Below are positions 51,197 through 60,900 of a DNA stretch of 64,000 nt, in pieces (the stretch's first letter is position 1; each line of letters opens with the position of its first letter). A program made the translations under genes and the position numbers. The notes below the pieces were generated by a model. The model saw only the letters and a program-made list of their open reading frames with translations, ran no database searches and was not told the DNA's origin. Origin of the DNA: CAWEHU01 sp963808965 (GTDB taxonomy: Bacteria; Pseudomonadota; Alphaproteobacteria; Acetobacterales; Acetobacteraceae); assembly GCA_963808965.1 (NCBI GenBank), contig CAWEHU010000026.1:62001-126000 (forward strand). The letters are read 5' to 3'.

Positions 51197-52124
51197 TCAG
51201 AGCATCCGTTCGGGTTTCAGCCAGCCGTCCTGCAAGCCGGCAGAGCCCGATCACGCGGCCCCCCGCCATCGCCCGGGCCAACCCGCGATCCGGGTTGGCG
51301 GAGCCTGGAATGCGGCCCATGAGCGCAACCAGGCTGATCGCCTGGCCGTGCCGCAGGCCGGTGGCCTCCGCTTCGGTCAAGGCCAGCGCCGGGATGTCGG
51401 CCAGCGCGGTCGCAACCGGAAGCAAAAGGTCCGGGGAAGCGGGCGGGGTATCCTCCGCGAACGCCAGTTTGTCCAGCGGAATCGACTGAGCTTCCGTGAA
51501 CGGGCCGACCCGCAGCCGGCGCAAGAGGGCGATGTGGCCAAGCGAGCCGACCGCCTGCGCGAGGTCGCGGGCGAGGCTACGCATGTAAACGCCCTTGCCG
51601 GATTCCACCTCGAACACGGCATGATCCGGGTCGGGTCGCTCGACCAGCTCGAACCGGTCCACCCGGGCCGGGCGCGGATCGAGCACCGGGGCGCGGCCCT
51701 CGCGAGCCATGTCGTAGGCGCGCTCGCCGGCGATCTTCACGGCGGAGAAGGCGGGCGGGACCTGCATGATGTCGCCGCGAAAGCGCGGCAGGGCGGCCTC
51801 GATCTCCGCATCGGTCGGGCGCGCCGAGGAGGTGGTCGTAATCCGGCCGTCGGCGTCGTCCGTATCGCGTGCCTCGCCGAAGCGGAGTGTGAAGCGGTAC
51901 AGCTTCGCCCCGTCCATCACATACGGTACGGTCTTGGTAGCAGCGCCAAATGCGACTGGCAGCACGCCGGTCGCCAGCGGATCGAGCGTGCCGCCATGTC
52001 CCGCCTTCTCCGCCTCGAACGCCCGCCGGACCCGATTCACGACCCCGGTGCTGGTGAGCCCCGGCGGCTTGTCGATGACGAGCCATCCGTCGAGCGGGCG
52101 GCCGCGGCGTTTGCGGCGGGACAT
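51197..52124 (-). CDS. truB: tRNA pseudouridine(55) synthase TruB, frameshifted near the end
   Basis: From ATG 52124: GWLVIDKPPGLTSTGVVNRV then HGGTLDPLATGVLPVAFGAA (catalytic Asp) and YRFTLRFGEARDTDDADG. The PUA-like C-terminus is short. After RVIGLCRL an extra base near 51238 shifts the frame so the reading runs 155 bases into rpsO (to 51000). Removing it gives the natural end QDGWLKPERML with a stop at 51197, 42 bases before rpsO. TruB makes pseudouridine 55 in the T loop of tRNAs. Confidence 0.92.
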
Positions 52125-52277
52125 GCGTCGATCTCCTGAAGGATGGAAGCGCGGTCAATCCGTCCAGGATCGACCAGCTCGACGCCTGCATCCGGAACCC
52201 GCCGCCCGGATACCGCCGGCCTCCCATTCAGTCTAGGGATCCATCGCAATCGGAGTGCCGAGGTCCCGATCGACCTC

Positions 52278-53493
52278 CTAAACAACGGTCGCGGTCGTGG
52301 TCCGAGCGTGTTGGACATGGGAAAGGAGGAACCAGGCCAGCGCCGCGACCTCGAGGGACAGGGGCAGCGCGAACGCGGCGCGGTAGGCGATAACGGGAAG
52401 ATGGCCAGGTGCTATCTGCGGCCAGCGCGAAGCCACGATTCCCATACCGTATTGCAGGATGAATGCCATCAAGAGGTGCAAGAGGTTGAGCGCGCTATTG
52501 GCCCGGCCGATTCGTTCCGGAGGAAACAACTCGCTCACGATCGAGTAGCTGAGCACCGTCATCGCTCCGAAGCTACCAATGACGCCCCACAGCAGCCAGT
52601 CAGGGAGCGGCGACTTGGTCGAGGACCACAAGCTGCAAGGCAATGAACAGCGAGCAGGCCAGCGCGAAGGTGACCGACGGAGCGACTCCGTTGCGCTTGA
52701 GAAAATCGGCGACGAGCCCGATAACGGCGGCCCCGAGAGTCACGCCGATGCCCATTGCGAACAGGTCGGAGACGACCTGCCCGGGAGACAGGGCTTCGAC
52801 ATCCGCGAGCCAGCGCGCCGCCCAGAGACCATGCACGGCAAAGGCCGTCCCGACGATCGAAGCCGAGAGTGGGGCCAAGCGCCAGAAGGCTGGGTCGCGA
52901 TAAATCGCCCAGGTTCCCCGCGCGCTGTCGCGCCAGTTCTCGGTGATCTCCTGCGACTCCTTCTCCGGCGCGGTCGCCCCTATCAGGAACGTCACGCCCA
53001 GCGTCACGGCTGCGAGCACCAGGAAAACCTCACGCCATCCCAGGATTCCTTGAAGAAAATCGAGCGGCTTGGTGGACGTTATCGCGCCGAGCCCCCCGCA
53101 CATGATGAACGCGCCATTCAGGACGGGCCGATTTTTCTTCGGCATCCAGATCACGATCGCCTTGAGGCCGGCCATGAGCGCGCCCGAAACACCGAGCCCG
53201 ATGAGCGCGCGGGCCAGGATGAGCAAAGGCACGTTCGGGGCAATGGCGAACAGAGCGGCCCCCGCGGCCGCCAGCCAGAGCAGCGCGATTTGCGTACGTC
53301 GCGGGCCGAACCGGTCCAGCGCAGCCCCGAGCGGTAATTGAGCGCCTGCAAAGGTGAGGAAATAGACCGAGGTGAGCAATCCGAGACCGCTCGCGTTGAG
53401 GCCGAGATCGTGGGTGAGTTGCCCCGCCAGCGGACCGTTCAACGTCCGGAACAGGTAGGACAGGAAGTATCCGGCGGCAAACGGAAGGAACAC
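52278..53493 (-). CDS. MFS transporter, frameshifted
   Basis: From GTG 53493 the first ~290 residues hold nine helices with the MFS loop 2-3 motif (GAALDRFGPRRTQIALLWLA). The frame breaks near 52609 after LQLVVLDQV. The last three helices (DWLLWGVIGSFGAMTVLSYS, RIGRANSALNLLHLLMAFIL, PLSLEVAALAWFLLSHV) continue in the next frame to 52278. One base removed restores about 404 residues. The early FLSYLFRTLNGPLAGQLTHD resembles organic-acid or nitrate-type MFS, but the substrate is unknown. Confidence 0.8.
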
Positions 53494-53627
53494 GCAGCCA
53501 ACCTGACGCGCAGGACCGAGATTTATCGTAGCCTCCCGACGGAATGCGTCAGCGAGGAGACGACGGCGTCGGGTGGCGCCCTATGAAGCAGCTCACACGC
53601 CGGAAGAAATCGAAGCTGCCGTTCAGC

Positions 53628-53810
53628 CTATCGCGGCGAGTCTTGGACCAGACGAAAGCCGCTCGCTTCGAGATCGCGCAGTATGAGCGAGGCGAACTCG
53701 CGCACTTGCTGCTCGGAGACGAGCGGGAAAAGGCGCCGGGCGGAAGCTGCCACGGCCGCGACGGCTTCGGCCGGACCGAGTTCCTGGCGCTCCATACGCT
53801 TCTGCTCCAT
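53628..53810 (-). CDS. Small helical protein of the HMA2/SulP cluster
   Basis: 60 residues, soluble, helical: QELGPAEAVAAVAASARRLF then LVSEQQVREFASLILRDLEA. Its ATG overlaps the HMA2 gene stop as TGATG, so it is co-translated with the cluster. I do not recognise a family. The longer frame reaching 53990 overlaps the HMA2 gene and is not needed. Confidence 0.6.
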   Translation of the reverse strand: MEQKRMERQELGPAEAVAAVAASARRLFPLVSEQQVREFASLILRDLEASGFRLVQDSPR

Positions 53811-54385
53811 CAGACACCGCCCTCCGCCGCCTGGCGCTGCGCTATTTGCCGGGCACTCAGCGCATAGAGGAAGAGCGAGGTTGCAGACCCCAGCACCTCG
53901 CCTCGGACGATCTGTAACAGGCCGAACGCGACCAGGAGGACAGCGAGCCGGGACTCCTTGGTGATGGCGTGGAGGCTGTAAGCATTCCACAGATTCTCGG
54001 AGGCGCTGCCGACGATCTTTCCACGCGCGAGTTGCAGCAAACCGGCGCCGGCCAGCCCCGCAACCGCGAGGTCGAGCGACCCCGGCAACTCGGCGGCGGT
54101 GCCCGTGAACGGAGCAGGCGGCCTCGCGGGTGGGGCGGCCTCGAACAGAGCCTGCTCCTTCGCGGCGGACAGGATACCCGCATCATCGCCGCCGTGTTCG
54201 ATGAGGACGCCTCCGGTCGTGGCGCTAGCACGCACGGAGCGGACGCCGGGGATACGGGCCAGGCCGGCCTCCACCCGCCGGAAGAACCCGGCATCCCCGC
54301 GTTTTGCCCGGAGCCGGAGCCGCATTCGTCCGGCGAGCCGATGCTCGATCTCCGCGGGCGGCAGCGGGGCAGCTTCGTCAGGCAT
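53810..54385 (-). CDS. HMA2-domain membrane protein
   Basis: 191 residues from ATG 54385 (an in-frame ATG at 54433 is possible). Residues ~10-75 form a ferredoxin-like HMA_2 domain: EIEHRLAGRMRLRLRAKRGD, GLARIPGVRSVRASATTGGV. The CxxC metal site is absent. Two to three hydrophobic segments follow (SLDLAVAGLAGAGLLQLARG, AVLLVAFGLLQIVRGEVLG). The same cysteine-free domain occurs at the N-terminus of the P-type ATPase in this cluster. It probably acts as a protein-protein module at the membrane. Confidence 0.75.
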   Translation of the reverse strand: MPDEAAPLPPAEIEHRLAGRMRLRLRAKRGDAGFFRRVEAGLARIPGVRSVRASATTGGVLIEHGGDDAGILSAAKEQALFEAAPPARPPAPFTGTAAELPGSLDLAVAGLAGAGLLQLARGKIVGSASENLWNAYSLHAITKESRLAVLLVAFGLLQIVRGEVLGSATSLFLYALSARQIAQRQAAEGGV

Positions 54386-56109
54386 GGGTCGGCGCTCCCT
54401 GGCGATGGCCGGCGGCGGACGGGTGGGCGGCATCGGTACGCCCTTAGCACGTCGCCCACCGAGCGATAGACGGCGCCGGGTCCCAGCAGTTTCGCGATAC
54501 CGTAGCGGTCCAGCAGGGTCCGCACGTCGTCCGACACCTCGGCGACGAGCGGCCGGATACCCTTGCGCTGCAACGCCCGGAGCAGCCTGCCCAGCAATTG
54601 CCCGGCGGAGTAATCCACCCCATCCACAGCGGTCATATCGAAGCAAAACCAGTGCGGCTGAGGATCGGCGCTTAGGGCCAGAGCCGACACTTCTTCGGAG
54701 AGCTGCGCCGCGTTCGCGTAATACATGCTGTGATTGAAGCGATACACGATCAGGCCGGGGCGCAACTGTCCCTTCTCCGCGACCGGCTCGGGACGCGGCT
54801 CACCCTTGCCTTCGACGAGCACGACGTTTTTCGGCCGGTAGCCCCGGCGCACGTGAGCCAGCAGCGAGAGCACCATGGCAATCAGGATGCCCTGCTCGAC
54901 GCCGACCAGAACGACGACCAACGCGGTTATGACGGCGACGGCGAACTCGATGGGCCGAACAGCGAGGATGCGGCGCATCTCGCCCAAATCGATCAGCTCG
55001 ACCCCAATCAGGAACACGACGGCCGAAAGCACGGCCTGCGGCATATAGGAGAGCGGCCGGGTGAGCACGAGCAGGACCAGCAGAGTGATGAGGCTCGTCA
55101 CGATCTGAGCGAGCTGGCTGCTGCCGCCGGCGCTCACGACCATCTGGGTCTTGGTCGGGCTGCCATTCACGACGAAGGTGCCCGAGAAGGCCGCACCCAG
55201 ATTGGCCAACGCCAACCCGACCAAGTCCACGTTTTCGTCGAAGGTTTCGTTGTTCCGGGCCGCGTAGGCACGTGAGGTCGCTGCGCTCTGGGCGAGGATC
55301 ACCACAGTCATGGCGGCCGCCGTCGGCAGAAGCCGCTGCATCAAGCCGAGGCTCCAGGACACGTCGGGCAGGCCCAGCTTCGGCACGCCTGCGGGCACGG
55401 CCCCGAGCACGGGCACGCCGTGCGCGGCCAAATCGAAAGTCCAGCTCGCCGCGATCGCGCCGACGACCGCAATCAGCGCACCTGGGATACGTCGCGAGAC
55501 CCGTCTCGCCCCCAGAATCACCAGGATCACGAGCCCCGCGACGAGCATCACCGGCGGCCGCGCCTGTCCGATCCGCTCGGCGGCGTCCACGAGCCTGGCG
55601 ATCGGGCCGTGTCCCTCCGATGGCAGCCCGAGCAGCCCCGGTATCTCACCCAGCGCGATTTGGATGCCGACGCCGGTCAGGAAGCCGACGAGCACGGTGC
55701 GCGAGAGGAAATCGGCTAGAAAACCGAGGCGTATGATCCGCGCGAGCAGGAGTAGCACCCCGGCGAGCAGCGCCGAGAACCCCGCGAGCGCCAGCCATTC
55801 GGAGGAGTTCGGGGCAGCGAGCCCGGAAAGGCCGCTCGCGAGGATTGCCGCCGTCGCCGAATCGGCGGCCACGACTAAGTGCCGCGATGACCCGAATAGG
55901 GCGAACAACGCCATGGGGATCAGGAGCGTGTAGAGCCCGGTTACGACCGGGGTGCCGGAAATCCGCGTGTAGCCCATCACCTCCGGGATCGCGAGCGCGG
56001 CCAAGGTCGCGCCTGCGATAACGTCGGCGGGCGCTCGGCCGATACGGAAGGGCAGCAATCCTTGCAGCACGGGCAGCTGGAAATGCCGGATTTCGGCGCC
56101 CACGCTCAT
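54378..56109 (-). CDS. SulP family anion transporter with STAS domain
   Basis: From ATG 56109. SulP core of about 12 helices: DVIAGATLAALAIPEVMGYT, LVVAADSATAAILASGLSGL, GAAFSGTFVVNGSPTKTQMV. A cytoplasmic STAS domain follows (LIVYRFNHSMYYANAAQLSE, CFDMTAVDGVDYSAGQLLG). SulP proteins carry sulfate, bicarbonate or similar anions. The frame as read continues to 53857 across the HMA2 gene. If one C near 54435 is extra, the natural stop is at 54378, overlapping HMA2 by eight bases. I prefer that end. Confidence 0.85.
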
Positions 56110-56210
56110 CTGGCGCCCTGCACCCCATGGGTCGCGCAAGCCCTCGTGATTGCGGCGGCAAGGCAAGCTCGGGCGTATGCTGGCCGCAAGTAGGAGAGGC
56201 GGAGGCAGCG

Positions 56211-56480
56211 ATGGAGCGCGGCTACAGAAGCGGACTCGCGACGGGGTTGGCGCTGAGCGCCGGGGTGGCCCTGCTCGGCCCACTCTGGCGCCCCGTGGTG
56301 GCGCGCTGGGGCCGCCCGGCGGCCAAGGGCGCCGTCAAGGGCGGGCTCGCGGCATACGAGGTCGCGCGCACTCGCGTCGCGGAGCTGGGCGAGAAGGCGC
56401 AAGACTTGCTCGCGGAGGCGCAAATCGAGCGGGCCACCGAGCGTCCGCATGAGGCCACGCCGCCGGGCGGTTCGGACTAG
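56211..56480 (+). CDS. DUF5132-like small membrane protein (paralogue 1)
   Basis: 89 residues from ATG 56211 (GGAGG upstream). One hydrophobic helix (GLATGLALSAGVALLGPLW), then the family core GRPAAKGAVKGGLAAYEVAR, then an amphipathic helix (RVAELGEKAQDLLAEAQIE). This is the DUF5132 pattern. It is the only plus-strand member of the cluster, divergent from sulP and convergent with the ATPase gene, whose stop is six bases away. Confidence 0.75.
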   Translation: MERGYRSGLATGLALSAGVALLGPLWRPVVARWGRPAAKGAVKGGLAAYEVARTRVAELGEKAQDLLAEAQIERATERPHEATPPGGSD

Positions 56481-56485
56481 CCCGG

Positions 56486-59400
56486 TCACTGTGCCGCCGA
56501 GCGGGCGTTACGGACGGCCTTGAGGGCCTCGTTCGCGAGATAAGGCAGCACGCCGGCCACGGTGCTCACCGCCAGATCGGCCGGCCCAAGCGCAACGACG
56601 CCGAGGGCGCGGCGCAGGCCCGGCACCAGCAGGCCCAAAGCCTGGATCGCCGCGGATGCTGCGAGCAAGCTGGCAAGGGGACGGTTGGGGGGCAACGCAC
56701 CCGGCCGGCCGGCGAACAATCCATTCCGGTCGGAGCGAGCCGTCAGCGCGTGCAAGAGCTGCGCGGCCACGAGGCTCCCGAACGCCATCGTGCGAGCCTC
56801 GGGTCCCGCGCCGTGCCGCGCAGCGCCCCAGGCCAGCGCCACCAAGCTTCCCCCGGCGATCATCCCGCCCTCGGCGGCGAGCTGGCCCAGGGCGTCGCGG
56901 CCCACGACATCGCGCTCGGCATTGGGCGGCCGTTGCATGAGACCGGGTTCGGGCGGCTCGAAGGCGAGCCCGAGGCCGGGCAGAACATCCGAGACAAGAT
57001 TGATCCAGAGAAGCTGCATCACGGTCAGCGGCTCTCCGAACCCGGCCGACGTGGCCCCCAGCACGACCAGGATCTCGCTCAAATTGGTGGCCAGCAGGTA
57101 GCGGATGCTCTTGCGGACATTGACGTAGGTGGCGCGCCCGCGCTCGACCGCGACGGCGAGCTTGGCGAGATCGTCGGTCGGCAGAACCACGTCTCCCGCT
57201 TCCCGGGCCGCCTCGCTGCTGGCCGTCCCGCCCATGGCCACGCCGACATCGGCCGCCTTGAGCGCCGGGCTGTCGTTGATGCCGTCTCCCGCCATCGCGA
57301 CCCGCTCGCCGGCGGCCTGGAGCGCGCGGATGATGTGCAGCTTCTGCGCCGGGCTCACCCGGGCAAAGACGTGCGCGCGCTTGGCCGAGGCGGCGAGCGC
57401 ATCCGCATCCAGCCCGCCGAGGTCGGCCACATCGAAAACCTCGACCGGAGCGCCGCCGGAAAGGCCGAGCCGGGCCGCCACAGCGCGTGCGGTCGCGACC
57501 TGGTCGCCCGTCATCATCACGGTGCGCAGGCCCGCGCCTTGCAGCGCGCTCAACAGCGCCTCCGCCCCGGGGCGCACGGGATCGGCCATCCCGGCCAGAC
57601 CAACCCAGGTCAGCCCGGTGGCTGCGGCCGCGAGCTCGACCTCCGCCCCGGCCACCATATCGATCGCGGCACTCCCGAACGCGAAGCCGAGCACCCGGAG
57701 CGCGTCGGAAGCCATCCTCTCGTTCGTGTGCAAAATGGCGGTGCGCCGCTCGGGACTGAGCGGCTCGGGGGCGCCGTCGCGCAGCTCCCACGCGCACAGA
57801 TCCAGCACCTCGGCGGGGCTGCCTTTGACGGCGAGCAGAGCGGTGTCGTCGGCATCCGGCCTGCCATGGGCGGTCAGCATGAACCGGTGGCGGGCACTAC
57901 GGTGATGCGCGGCCAGGCGCGGATAGGCGGTGCGGAGGGCGGTCACGTCAACTCCGGCATCGAACGCGAGCCGCAACAGCGCGCCCTCCGTGGCGGAGCC
58001 GGTGAAGCCGCTGGCCCCCTCCCCTTCCTCGATCCCGGCGTCGCTACACAGCGCGCCGATCCGCAACAGCCACTCGAGCGGATGGTCCGCGTCCGGCTCC
58101 GCGGGCACCCGGAGTCTCTGTCCGGCGGCGTCGGCGAGCGCGCCGTCCGGTCCGGCCTCCAACCGTCGGCCCTCGCAGGCGATCTCGGTCACGTGCATCT
58201 GGTTGAGGGTCAGCGTGCCGGTCTTGTCGAAGCAGACAACTCCGACGCTCGCCAGAACTTCTCGACGGCATCGAGCCGGCGCACCAGCACCCCTTGCTTG
58301 CGCATGTCCTCGATGCCGAGCGCGAGCGTGGTGGTCGCGACGGCTGGCAGACCCTCGGGAATCGCCGCGACCGCGAGGGACACGCCCGAGCGCAGCAGCT
58401 GCACCAGCGCGATCCCACGCAGCGCGCCTACCCCCATCACGGCCCCACAGGCGGCGAGCGAGGCCCAGACGAGCTGCCCCCCAAGACGGTCCAGCTCGCG
58501 CTGCAACGGAGTCTGCGGGGCGCCCGTATCGCCCGCGAGTCGCTGGATACGGCCGATCTCGGTGCGCGTCCCGGTCGCCACCACGACCGCCTCGCCGCTG
58601 CCCCCGATAACGGCGGTCCCGCGGAACACCATGCTGGCCCGTTCGGCCAAAGGCGAGTTCCGAAGGACCGGCTCCGCCCGTTTCTCGACCGGCAAACTCT
58701 CGCCGGTCAGCATCGCTTCGCCCACCCGTAGATCCCGGGCGGAGATCACGCGCGCATCCGCGGGAACGGTGAGGCCGGGACGCAGCGGGATGATATCGCC
58801 GGGAACGAGGCGTTCCGGGGGGACCGGCCGCGCCGCCCCATCGCGCACGACCAGAACAGGCGCCTGCCCGGTCAAGCCGAGCGATCGGATGATGCGCTCC
58901 GACCGGCTCTCGACGACGGCGCCGAGCACGCCATTGAATGCGAGGACGCTCAGGATCGCGACGGCCTCGACCGCGCCTCCCGCCAGCAGCGAGAATTCCG
59001 CCGGCAACGGCAAGCACGGCGATGGGCAAGGTTTGGAACTGGCTGAAAAAGATGCTCAAGCCCGTGCGCGAAACCGGCGGAGGGAGTGCGTTCGCACCGT
59101 GCTCGGCCAGGCGCTCCTTCGCTGTCCTGGCGCTCAGGCCGCCTGAGCCCGATGTGTCGAGGGCGGCCAGCACGTCGCTGGCCGGCTCCGAATGCCATTC
59201 GGCCGAAGCGGACACCTGTGCGCTGGGCACGATTTCGCCGCGCACCAGGGCGGCGATCCACTCGCCAATGCGTGCCGCGGGAATGCCCGGATCGAAACGG
59301 GTAAGGAGGTTGCCGGTCTCCGTGCTCGCCTGGGCCGAGTGGATGCCCGACAGGTCGAGCAGCCCGGTTTCCAGCAACACCTTCAGGCCTGGGTTCCCCT

Positions 59401-59527
59401 TGAGGCTCCGCACGGACCAACGAATCCGGCCGGGCACGCGATCATGGATCGGGATCGCGATCTCGCCAGCGCCCGGGCGGGCGGCGAGTGGATCGCCCAA
59501 CTGACTCAGGATGTCGAGCGAGGACAC
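56486..59527 (-). CDS. P2A-type cation-transporting ATPase with N-terminal HMA2-like domain, frameshifted
   Basis: About 1013 residues. Residues 25-85 are an HMA2-like domain without cysteines (IHDRVPGRIRWSVRSLKGNP). The pump has LTGESLPVEK (actuator), IPEGLPAV in helix 4, VVCFDKTGTLTLNQ with the phosphorylated Asp, and GDGINDSPALKAADVGVAMG. The C-terminal helices (LTVMQLLWINLVSDVLPGLG) are of the Cation_ATPase_C type. PEGL in helix 4 points to P2A (Ca/Mg/Mn-like) and not CPx heavy-metal pumps. Between ~58980 and ~58260 the coding sense is in another frame because of extra bases at both points. Confidence 0.88.
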   Translation of the reverse strand: MSSLDILSQLGDPLAARPGAGEIAIPIHDRVPGRIRWSVRSLKGNPGLKVLLETGLLDLSGIHSAQASTETGNLLTRFDPGIPAARIGEWIAALVRGEIVPSAQVSASAEWHSEPASDVLAALDTSGSGGLSARTAKERLAEHGANALPPPVSRTGLSIFFSQFQTLPIAVLAVAGGILAAGGRRGRGRRDPERPRIQWRARRRRREPVGAHHPIARLDRAGACSGRARWGGAAGPPGTPRSRRYHPAASRPHRSRGCARDLRPGSTGGRSDADRREFAGRETGGAGPSELAFGRTGQHGVPRDRRYRGQRRGGRGGDRDAHRDRPYPATRGRYGRPADSVAARAGPSWGAARLGLARRLWGRDGGRRAAWDRAGAAAALGRVPRGRGDSRGSASRRDHHARARHRGHAQARGAGAPARCRREVLASVGVVCFDKTGTLTLNQMHVTEIACEGRRLEAGPDGALADAAGQRLRVPAEPDADHPLEWLLRIGALCSDAGIEEGEGASGFTGSATEGALLRLAFDAGVDVTALRTAYPRLAAHHRSARHRFMLTAHGRPDADDTALLAVKGSPAEVLDLCAWELRDGAPEPLSPERRTAILHTNERMASDALRVLGFAFGSAAIDMVAGAEVELAAAATGLTWVGLAGMADPVRPGAEALLSALQGAGLRTVMMTGDQVATARAVAARLGLSGGAPVEVFDVADLGGLDADALAASAKRAHVFARVSPAQKLHIIRALQAAGERVAMAGDGINDSPALKAADVGVAMGGTASSEAAREAGDVVLPTDDLAKLAVAVERGRATYVNVRKSIRYLLATNLSEILVVLGATSAGFGEPLTVMQLLWINLVSDVLPGLGLAFEPPEPGLMQRPPNAERDVVGRDALGQLAAEGGMIAGGSLVALAWGAARHGAGPEARTMAFGSLVAAQLLHALTARSDRNGLFAGRPGALPPNRPLASLLAASAAIQALGLLVPGLRRALGVVALGPADLAVSTVAGVLPYLANEALKAVRNARSAAQ

Positions 59528-59545
59528 GCCGGCCCGCCAGCCCGA

Positions 59546-59833
59546 TCAGGCGGGCTGGTTCTCGGAACTCGTGCTCTGCGGTCCGCTTGTCGCCCGCTCC
59601 GCGTCGACGCGGGCCTCGGCCGCTACGTCGCTGGCCATCTCACCAAGTTGCGCGACAGCCTGACGCCCGCGATCATAAGCCAGGATGCCTCCCTTGATCG
59701 CGGCCTTGGCGGCCGGACGTAACAGGCTGCCGATGGCTGGGGCGACCACGGGGACGAGAACGGTCGCGCCGACCGCCACGACCACGCCCGTCACGATGTT
59801 CCCGCCCTTGAACATGTCCTCGAAGAACGCCAT
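59546..59833 (-). CDS. DUF5132 small membrane protein (paralogue 2)
   Basis: 95 residues. MAFFEDMFKGGNIVTGVVVA leads into one helix (VVVAVGATVLVPVVAPAIG) and the core LRPAAKAAIKGGILAYDRGR, then a Glu/Ala helix (QLGEMASDVAAEARVDAERA). It is a textbook DUF5132 protein. It lies 18 bases upstream of the ATPase start on the same strand, so the two are almost surely co-transcribed. Function unknown; possibly a small subunit of the pump. Confidence 0.85.
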   Translation of the reverse strand: MAFFEDMFKGGNIVTGVVVAVGATVLVPVVAPAIGSLLRPAAKAAIKGGILAYDRGRQAVAQLGEMASDVAAEARVDAERATSGPQSTSSENQPA

Positions 59834-59905
59834 GCGTGCCTGCTCCTTTGTTTAAGGCGCGTCTGACCACCAGGTGCGCCGGAATGTCCCGTCCCGCTTC
59901 GCTCG

Positions 59906-60213
59906 CTAGGACTCGGTCGCCGACTCGCGACGCTTGTGCCGGGACGGCTTCGACGGCTCTTCCGGGGCGGCAGTCGCCGAAGAAGCGGCCAGTTCGAGCT
60001 GCGCCTCGGTCACGAGATCGCCCACGGCCGCGGTGATCGGCTCCATCGGTACTGCGATAAAGCGTGATCCCGGTACGCATCGCAGCCTTCGCGGCAGGCC
60101 GCAGCCATTGCGACACGGCGGGTGCGAGGACCGGGACGAGCAGGGCCGCGCCGGCTCCGATCGCGAAGTCCGGCCGGGTTCGCCACCTTCGTAACGTCTT
60201 CCAGTATTGCCAC
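59906..60213 (-). CDS. DUF5132 small membrane protein (paralogue 3), frameshifted
   Basis: From GTG 60213 (AGGAGAACAGG site) it reads AILEDVTKVANPA. Then, after an extra base near 60171, DFAIGAGAALLVPVLAPAVS and WLRPAAKAAMRTGITLYRST. After another near 60050 it reads MEPITAAVGDLVTEAQLELA, ending in a Lys/Arg-rich tail at 59906. With both removed it is a ~100-residue DUF5132 protein. The order matches its neighbours: short EDV leader, one helix, RPAAKAA core, acidic helix. Confidence 0.7.
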
Positions 60214-60239
60214 GCCTGTTCTCCTCTAAGCTGCGTGCT

Positions 60240-60698
60240 CTACGTCGGGGCCAGCGTTGCCGAGAGCTCGTCCAACACTGCCGCCTTCGCGCCCGTGTGA
60301 CGCGACCGCTCCCGGTGAAGCGCGTGCCGCAGCGCGGTGATGTGCCTGTCGTAGCGGGCTGACCGATCATGCTGACTGCGCCCGTAGCGCCGGGCCCGAG
60401 TGTGCGCGACGTGCTTGAAGCGCTCGACGGCGGCGCGGGCCGCCCCTTGCCGGTCCTGCGGAGGGTCCGGGCTCGACAAGCTTGCGAGCACGCCTTTCAG
60501 CGCGTGGTCCGCCAGCTTGTCGATGATGCCTCCCTCCGCCTCCAACTCGCACTCCAGGAACAGCGAGAGACCGTTCTTGACCAGCGAGCGGACCGGGGGA
60601 GACAGGTGGGGCAACACCTTGGGCAAAACCAGCGCCGTCCCGCCGACGGCGAGAGCGACGACCAGATTGCCCTTCAGCATGTCCTCGACCAGCGCCAT
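60240..60698 (-). CDS. DUF5132-related small membrane protein (paralogue 4, long form)
   Basis: 152 residues from ATG 60698. MALVEDMLKGNLVVALAVGG matches the leader and helix of paralogue 2. The next part (LSPPVRSLVKNGLSLFLECE) is a diverged core. A ~70-residue Arg/His-rich tail (HTRARRYGRSQHDRSARYDR) is unique to this copy and could bind nucleic acid, lipid head groups or metal. It is first in the minus-strand series running through paralogues 3 and 2 to the ATPase. Confidence 0.65.
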   Translation of the reverse strand: MALVEDMLKGNLVVALAVGGTALVLPKVLPHLSPPVRSLVKNGLSLFLECELEAEGGIIDKLADHALKGVLASLSSPDPPQDRQGAARAAVERFKHVAHTRARRYGRSQHDRSARYDRHITALRHALHRERSRHTGAKAAVLDELSATLAPT

Positions 60699-60900
60699 GC
60701 CGATCCCCGTGTTGCCGATGCGATATCCGGGATTACGCACCAGGACCCGGCCGGTACCGGCGGCGACCTTCAAATCCTAATGAACCCGTCCCCTTCTCGG
60801 GCGAGCCCGCAACGAATTCGTCACTTTCGGTCGCGATAAAGGACGTTCGCGGCGCGGAGGCGGATCGGCTAACTCCATGCTGCCGCCATCAGGATGCCAG

